DNA from: Alisma plantago-aquatica
Lineage: Eukaryota; Streptophyta; Magnoliopsida; Alismatales; Alismataceae
Reading direction: 5' to 3'
DNA: 64,000 bases
NCBI GenBank assembly: GCA_963693085.1
Contig: OY856412.1
Span: 1,407,448,694 to 1,407,512,693, forward strand
Shown here: in pieces, positions 59,959-64,000 of the stretch
Numbering within the stretch: the stretch's first letter is position 1
How the letters are laid out: the number at the start of each line of letters is the position of its first letter
Position numbers and translations under genes: made by a program
The notes under the pieces: model-generated
What the model was told of the DNA's origin: nothing
The model's input: the letters and a program-made list of their open reading frames with translations, nothing else
Databases searched by the model: none

Positions 59959-60331
59959 CTTCCTCCTTGTTCATCCATGCCCTAACAAGCACGTTGCTCG
60001 TTTAGTACAACCTAGTCTTCCTTTGGCACGGATCCTTTCAAGGCTACCACACGATGGCCTTCTTCTGAAAACTACTTCAACGACACTAGCAACTGAGTTG
60101 GTGACTCATATGATCTTCGGATGTTCCTTCAACATACTCCAAGATTCAAGCTCCAACCTAGTCAAGGCTCCAGATGTCTCAAAGATTCGGTGTTTATCAA
60201 TCTCTCTCAAAGATCTTATGTTTACCAGTCACAAGGGTAGCTTCAAAGTCAAAGATGCCAAAGTCCATGTCGTGCTAAGTCAGGGGCTATCATTACTTTT
60301 TTCTATGACTTGTTTTTGTCTGTCATCCAAG
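59959..60331 (+). repeat. Inverted repeat, left arm (373 bp)
   Basis: It matches the complement of 60496-60868 along its length, with an estimated 80-85% identity. It seems to come from the 3' end of a copia element (end of RNase H and 3' UTR). The ORF 59900-60343 runs through it and is not a real gene. Confidence 0.88.
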
Positions 60332-60343
60332 CATACTTGTTAA

Positions 60344-60398
60344 GGCGAGTGCCTAGGCGCGCCTAAGTGGTCGCCTAGGCGTTAAGGCGTTCCAAGGG
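60344..60398. repeat. GCCTAGGCG-rich cluster, first
   Basis: It contains GTGCCTAGGCGCGCCTAAG and TCGCCTAGGCGTTAAGGCGT, a set of overlapping short palindromes. A similar cluster is at 63251-63332. Confidence 0.85.
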
Positions 60399-60455
60399 GG
60401 ATCTACAGCCTCCAACCATATATCATATGATATGATATGACTTTTACTTCTAACA

Positions 60456-60468
60456 CTCCCCTGCAAGA
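60456..60468 (-). other. Polypurine tract of the copia-like element
   Basis: The minus strand reads TCTTGCAGGGGAG followed by TGTTAGAAG, the usual junction between interior and 3' LTR in plant copia elements. Confidence 0.7.
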
Positions 60469-60495
60469 TAGAGCATGGGAGAATCACATGCACAA

Positions 60496-60868
60496 CTTGG
60501 ATGACAAACAGAACCAAGCCATAAAAAAAAAGTAATGATAGCCCCTAACTTAGCACGGTATGGACTTTGGCATCTTTGACATTGAAGCTTCCCCTGAGAT
60601 TTTGATAAACATAGGATCTTTGAGAGAGATTAATAAACATTGAATCTTTGAGATATCTAGAGCTTTGACTAGGTTGGAGCTTGTAACTTTGAGTATGTTG
60701 AAGGACATGCGAAGATCATTTGAGTCACCAACTCAGTTGCTAGTATCGTTGAAGTAGTTTTCAGAAGAAGACCATCGTATGATAGCCTTAACAGCATCTG
60801 TGCCACAAGAAGAATAGGTTGTACCAATTAACAACGTGCTCGATAGAGCATGGACGAACAAGAAGGAA
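60496..60868 (-). repeat. Inverted repeat, right arm (373 bp)
   Basis: Complement of 59959-60331, separated by a 164-bp spacer that holds a GCCTAGGCG cluster, a copia-like LTR end and a polypurine tract. Confidence 0.88.
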
Positions 60869-62052
60869 ACATTGTTGATGTGGCCGACCGCATGAACTTC
60901 TACAAAGACAGGTGTGTCGGACCGGCACCCAACCAAATTTGCAAATAATAATCCAAGATGCTCCAATTTTAAAAGACTAAAGGGTTGCTAGAGTAGAATG
61001 ACCAAGACATGGTCGACGAAGCAACATATTCGCTTGATGTAGAGCATCAATGACATCCAATTGATCTGAGGAGTCATCTTCAACTGACAACGAAGCAAGA
61101 AGATGAATTTTGAATGATGGATCAATGATTGGCAACTTGGAATCTGAATGATGGGCATGGACATTGGCCTTGAACTGGATAGTGAGATCTAAACAACAAG
61201 TTAAGTACATAAAACTCCATATGAAAACAATGCTTCTTCCTCTTTCCTATTCTGAGCTCTAAACTCAGCACCTCATCTCTTCTTGTTATCCTCCTCTTCT
61301 CATCTATTCTCTCTCCCCACACACCAACCACGAAGAGATAACAAAAGTGGTTGGGGTGGAGAGAGAAAAAGAGAAACTCCCATGTGACAAGACTTCAATA
61401 GTAGTAGGGGACATGGGGTGGAGAGGAAAGAAACAACTAGAGAAGGATTTGCTTGATATGTGTTGGCCTGCTCAATAGGCTTGAGAGAACTCAACATCAT
61501 GGTTAAAAAAACTTGACTTTGTGTTTGAAAGGGAAGAATCCTTGCACATGGGAGAGATAGATCTTGTACCTGAGACCAAACAACATCACACATGTGAGTA
61601 TAGGACTTCATGTTAATGCTTCAAATAGGTTGATTTGGCAAGGAAGTGTAGTAGAAGAACTGATTACCGGATTCAATGTAGTATATTACATGATTACAAG
61701 ATCCGAAGAAGAAATAAATGGATCTTTATGCGACCTAAAAAGGAGTTTTTTCCAGCCCTTAGACTGACAAATCTAGGGATGCGGGGGTGGAGCCCCCAAA
61801 TATGAACCAGGTTGAACAATAGATCTTAATAAAGATCCAATAAAGAAAGAGTCTTCTCTGGACTGGATATTGGTGTGTTGGATGGATGATGTGCCATGTG
61901 AAGACTTGTTGGAGAGCTTCTGACCTTTGACATGTTGTGTCAACTTATAGACATGAAGTGTTTGAAGATGCCTGGAGAACTAATTTGGGACACGTTGTGT
62001 TGGAAATATGACATGTCGTGTTGCCGCCACCGTTGACTGAATTGAAACCCTA
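60869..62052. other. Noncoding interior of the copia-like element
   Basis: No supported gene. ORFs at 60733-60966, 60977-61210, 61122-61331 and 61300-61611 have no recognised domain. Confidence 0.4.
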
Positions 62053-62262
62053 ATGATAACACGTCGTGTTGGATACTAGCACGGCGTGTTGAGTGGAGCA
62101 TATTTCTGGTGACACGTAGTGTCGGACACTAACGCAGCATGTGACTTGGATCATAAATCTGGTGACACGTCGTGTTCAACAATGATACGGCATCTTGAGT
62201 TGATCAGATTTCTGGTGACACGTCGTGTTGGAAACTGACACGGCGTGTTGACGGAGAACTTC
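62053..62262. repeat. 53-bp tandem repeat, four copies
   Basis: The motif TCTGGTGACACGTCGTGTTG recurs at a 53-base spacing (CTGGTG at 62106, 62159 and 62212, with a decayed first copy near 62053). Each copy has two palindromic modules of the ACACGTCGTGT or ACACGGCGTGT type. Similar single modules occur upstream near 61990-62015. Confidence 0.85.
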
Positions 62263-62727
62263 GTTGTGAATGAAGTAACACATTGTGTAGAAGGCAGTTT
62301 TGACTTGTAGATCCACTTGTAGATCCAGCCAAGGCTAACGTACAAACACCGGAGAACTTCAGCCCTATCTTCATGGACGAATTTTGGTGGTAGAGGCAGA
62401 CCTTAGATGGATGATCTTTGGACTTGCGTGTGGCAGAGTAGGCAGAGACATTGTTTGATAATGGGGATCATTTTCACCATGGAAAAGATCACCATGTGGT
62501 TGCTAATTTGGAGAGAACTTCCACTTTTCGACGCGGCTGGACCTTGATTGATGACGTCGATGCAAGAAGGTTGTCGGTTGGACAGTTGCATTTGGACTCC
62601 ATGCTAGAGAAGATGAACCCGAGAAGACGGAAAGACAAATACATGGAAGATCATAGACGGCGTTGAAGACGATGAACAACGTATGGAGTCGGCATCCCTT
62701 CAGTGTGAGAGGACGATGGAGATGATG

Positions 62728-62965
62728 ATGGCCTTTCAGAGAGAGAGCGACAGAGTTGATTACGGCCCTTCACAGAGAGAGCAATGGAGATGATGAAGGC
62801 CATTCAAAGAGAGAGGACAACAGAGATGGTGACAGTCCTTCAGAGAGAGAGGGTGACAGATATGATGATGACCCTTCAAAGTGAGAGGGCAACGAGGATT
62901 GTGACAGTCCTTCAAAGAGAGAGGGCAACGGAGATGGCCCTGCAGAGAGGGTGATGGGGATTGCC
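62728..62965. repeat. ~36-bp purine-rich minisatellite
   Basis: About seven imperfect copies of CCTTCAAAGAGAGAGGGCAA followed by CGGAGATGATGACAG-like text. Unit length varies from about 29 to 37 bases. Confidence 0.85.
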
Positions 62966-63042
62966 CTACGAGCAGCTAATCATGACGACGGCGACCGTCG
63001 TGGGCAGAGACTTGTTGCTTTTTCTACAGGGTTGGGATCAAT

Positions 63043-63054
63043 GCTCTAATACCA
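63043..63054 (-). other. Primer-binding site of the copia-like element
   Basis: The minus strand reads TGGTATTAGAGC, one base different from the initiator tRNA-Met complement, directly next to the LTR end CTACTACA. Confidence 0.8.
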
Positions 63055-63129
63055 TGTAGTAGGGGAATGATATGGATGATATATTGATAGTGTGTTGACA
63101 ATATGATGGATAAAAACAAACCCCTCACC

Positions 63130-63137
63130 TTTATATA
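63130..63137 (-). promoter_or_regulatory. TATA box of the copia-like LTR
   Basis: The minus strand has TATATAAA in the context CTCTTATATAAAGGTGAGGG, about 75 bases before the LTR end and PBS, a normal place for a copia LTR promoter. Confidence 0.65.
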
Positions 63138-63250
63138 AGAGGGGTGGACATGACCCTAGAGCATGGTACTAAACATCCTCGACATCTGGCTATTAATCCT
63201 TGATGTTACATTTGTCTACACCTGTCAATGTTCGATGTCGATGTCGATGC

Positions 63251-63332
63251 ATGGTTGTATAGGCGGCTAGGCATCCAAGCGTTGCCTAGGGACGCCGAAT
63301 CCGCCTAGGCGCCCAGGCGTTTCCATGCGTTT
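63251..63332. repeat. GCCTAGGCG-rich cluster, second
   Basis: It contains GCGGCTAGGC, GTTGCCTAGGGACGCC, ATCCGCCTAGGCGCCCAGGC and GTTTCC, resembling the cluster at 60344-60398, including the shared closing GGCGTT(T)CC. Confidence 0.85.
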
Positions 63333-63345
63333 TTATATATATTTA

Positions 63346-64000
63346 TAATAATTTCATGGATACATGTAAAATTTATGATAAATGAAGTTAAATCAGTAGA
63401 TGATTAAATAATATCAAAATCAGTACATAAATAAACACAAATCAGTAGATAACTAAATAAAAACAGTAGATAAATAAATACAAGTAGATGAATAAATACA
63501 ATTAAGCGGATAGATAAATACAAATCAATTGATAAATAGAGTTACATCAATGCATGATTATATAATTCCAAAAGCAGTACATAAATAAATGCAAATGAGT
63601 GGATAACTAAATAAAAAACAATAGACAGATAAACTCAGTAGATGAATAGGTACAAATAAGTAGATGAATATTTAATAATTTAATGGATACATGTAAATTT
63701 TTTGATAAATGAAGTTAAATCAGTAGATGATTAAATAATATCAAAATTAGTACATAAATAAACACAAATCAGTAGATAACTATATCAAAAAAGTAGATAA
63801 ATAAATACAAATAAGTAGATGAATAAATACAATTAAGTGGATAGATAAATACAAATCAATTGATAAATAAAGTTACATCAGTACATGATTATATAATTCC
63901 AAAAGCAGTACATAAATAAATGCAAATGAGTAGATAACTAAATAAAAAACAGTGGACAGATAATTTCAGTAGATGAATAGATACAATAAGTAGATGAATA
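63346..64000. repeat. AT-rich tandem array, 327-bp period, runs off the window
   Basis: Two copies of a 327-bp unit (63346-63672 and 63673-63999) with high identity. Each unit is itself made of diverged ~19-20-bp pieces of the type AGTAGATAAATAAATACAA. The array continues beyond the window. Confidence 0.9.

Larger units (their letters stand above)
60399..63250 (-). mobile_element. Copia-like element, noncoding (minus strand)
   Basis: A PBS (TGGTATTAGAGC, minus strand, 63043-63054) directly follows an LTR end at 63055. Far left, the minus strand has the purine tract TCTTGCAGGGGAG (60456-60468) and an LTR start TGTTAGAAGT at 60455. Both junctions are typical of plant Ty1/copia elements. The interior of about 2.6 kb shows no GAG or RT; instead it has minisatellites at 62053-62262 and 62728-62965. 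Both LTRs are cut or interrupted by GCCTAGGCG clusters, so full LTRs and target duplications are not visible. The two junctions might also come from two different elements. Confidence 0.6.

Overview
The window looks like nuclear DNA of a flowering plant, from a region built mostly of transposable elements. The lineages all point that way: Ty3/gypsy Tekay-type chromoviruses, an Athila/Tat-type element, a gag-only large-LTR element, a Cassandra-type miniature retrotransposon with 5S rRNA-like LTRs, Ty1/copia remnants, a plant L1 LINE with a DUF4283-type ORF1, PIF/Harbinger-like and hAT-like DNA elements. I cannot name the species. No complete host gene, tRNA, rRNA or CRISPR array is visible; only a few weak candidate host exons lie in 46-57 kb.

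Layout. 1-5.5 kb: a decayed Ty3/gypsy pol fragment (minus strand), a 27-bp minisatellite, then LTR-like noncoding DNA. 5.5-9.5 kb: two LINE fragments (plus strand). 9.5-16.4 kb: a non-autonomous Athila-like element (minus strand) with a complete right LTR, PBS, gag-like remnants, PPT and a truncated left LTR abutting the LINE. 17.37-18.20 kb: a complete Cassandra-type element with CATGG target-site duplications. 19.3-44.4 kb: a tandem structure S-A-S-A-S, where A is a ~2.6-kb piece of the same Athila-like family and S is a ~0.6-kb unrelated segment. Two large elements sit inside the A units: a young gag-only element (19900-27531, minus, CTCGG duplications, LTRs about 1% different) and an older, inactivated Tekay-type element (32397-42902, plus, ACCAC duplications).

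44.4-57.5 kb is less repetitive and holds local tandem duplications, a Harbinger-like element, a MITE, an hAT-like element and possible exon fragments. 57.5-64 kb holds a second Harbinger-like element, a decayed copia fragment, a 373-bp inverted repeat, a minus-strand copia-like noncoding element with PBS and LTR promoter, several minisatellites and an AT-rich tandem array running off the window end.

Few proteins here can be functional. The only long uninterrupted one is the 355-residue GAG of the gag-only element, which has no reverse transcriptase or integrase of its own and would need enzymes from a relative. The Tekay element in this window could not supply them: it has many stops and changed catalytic residues. 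The order of events can be read from the nesting: formation of A and S, tandem duplication, Tekay insertion into the second A, and a much later insertion of the gag-only element into the first A.
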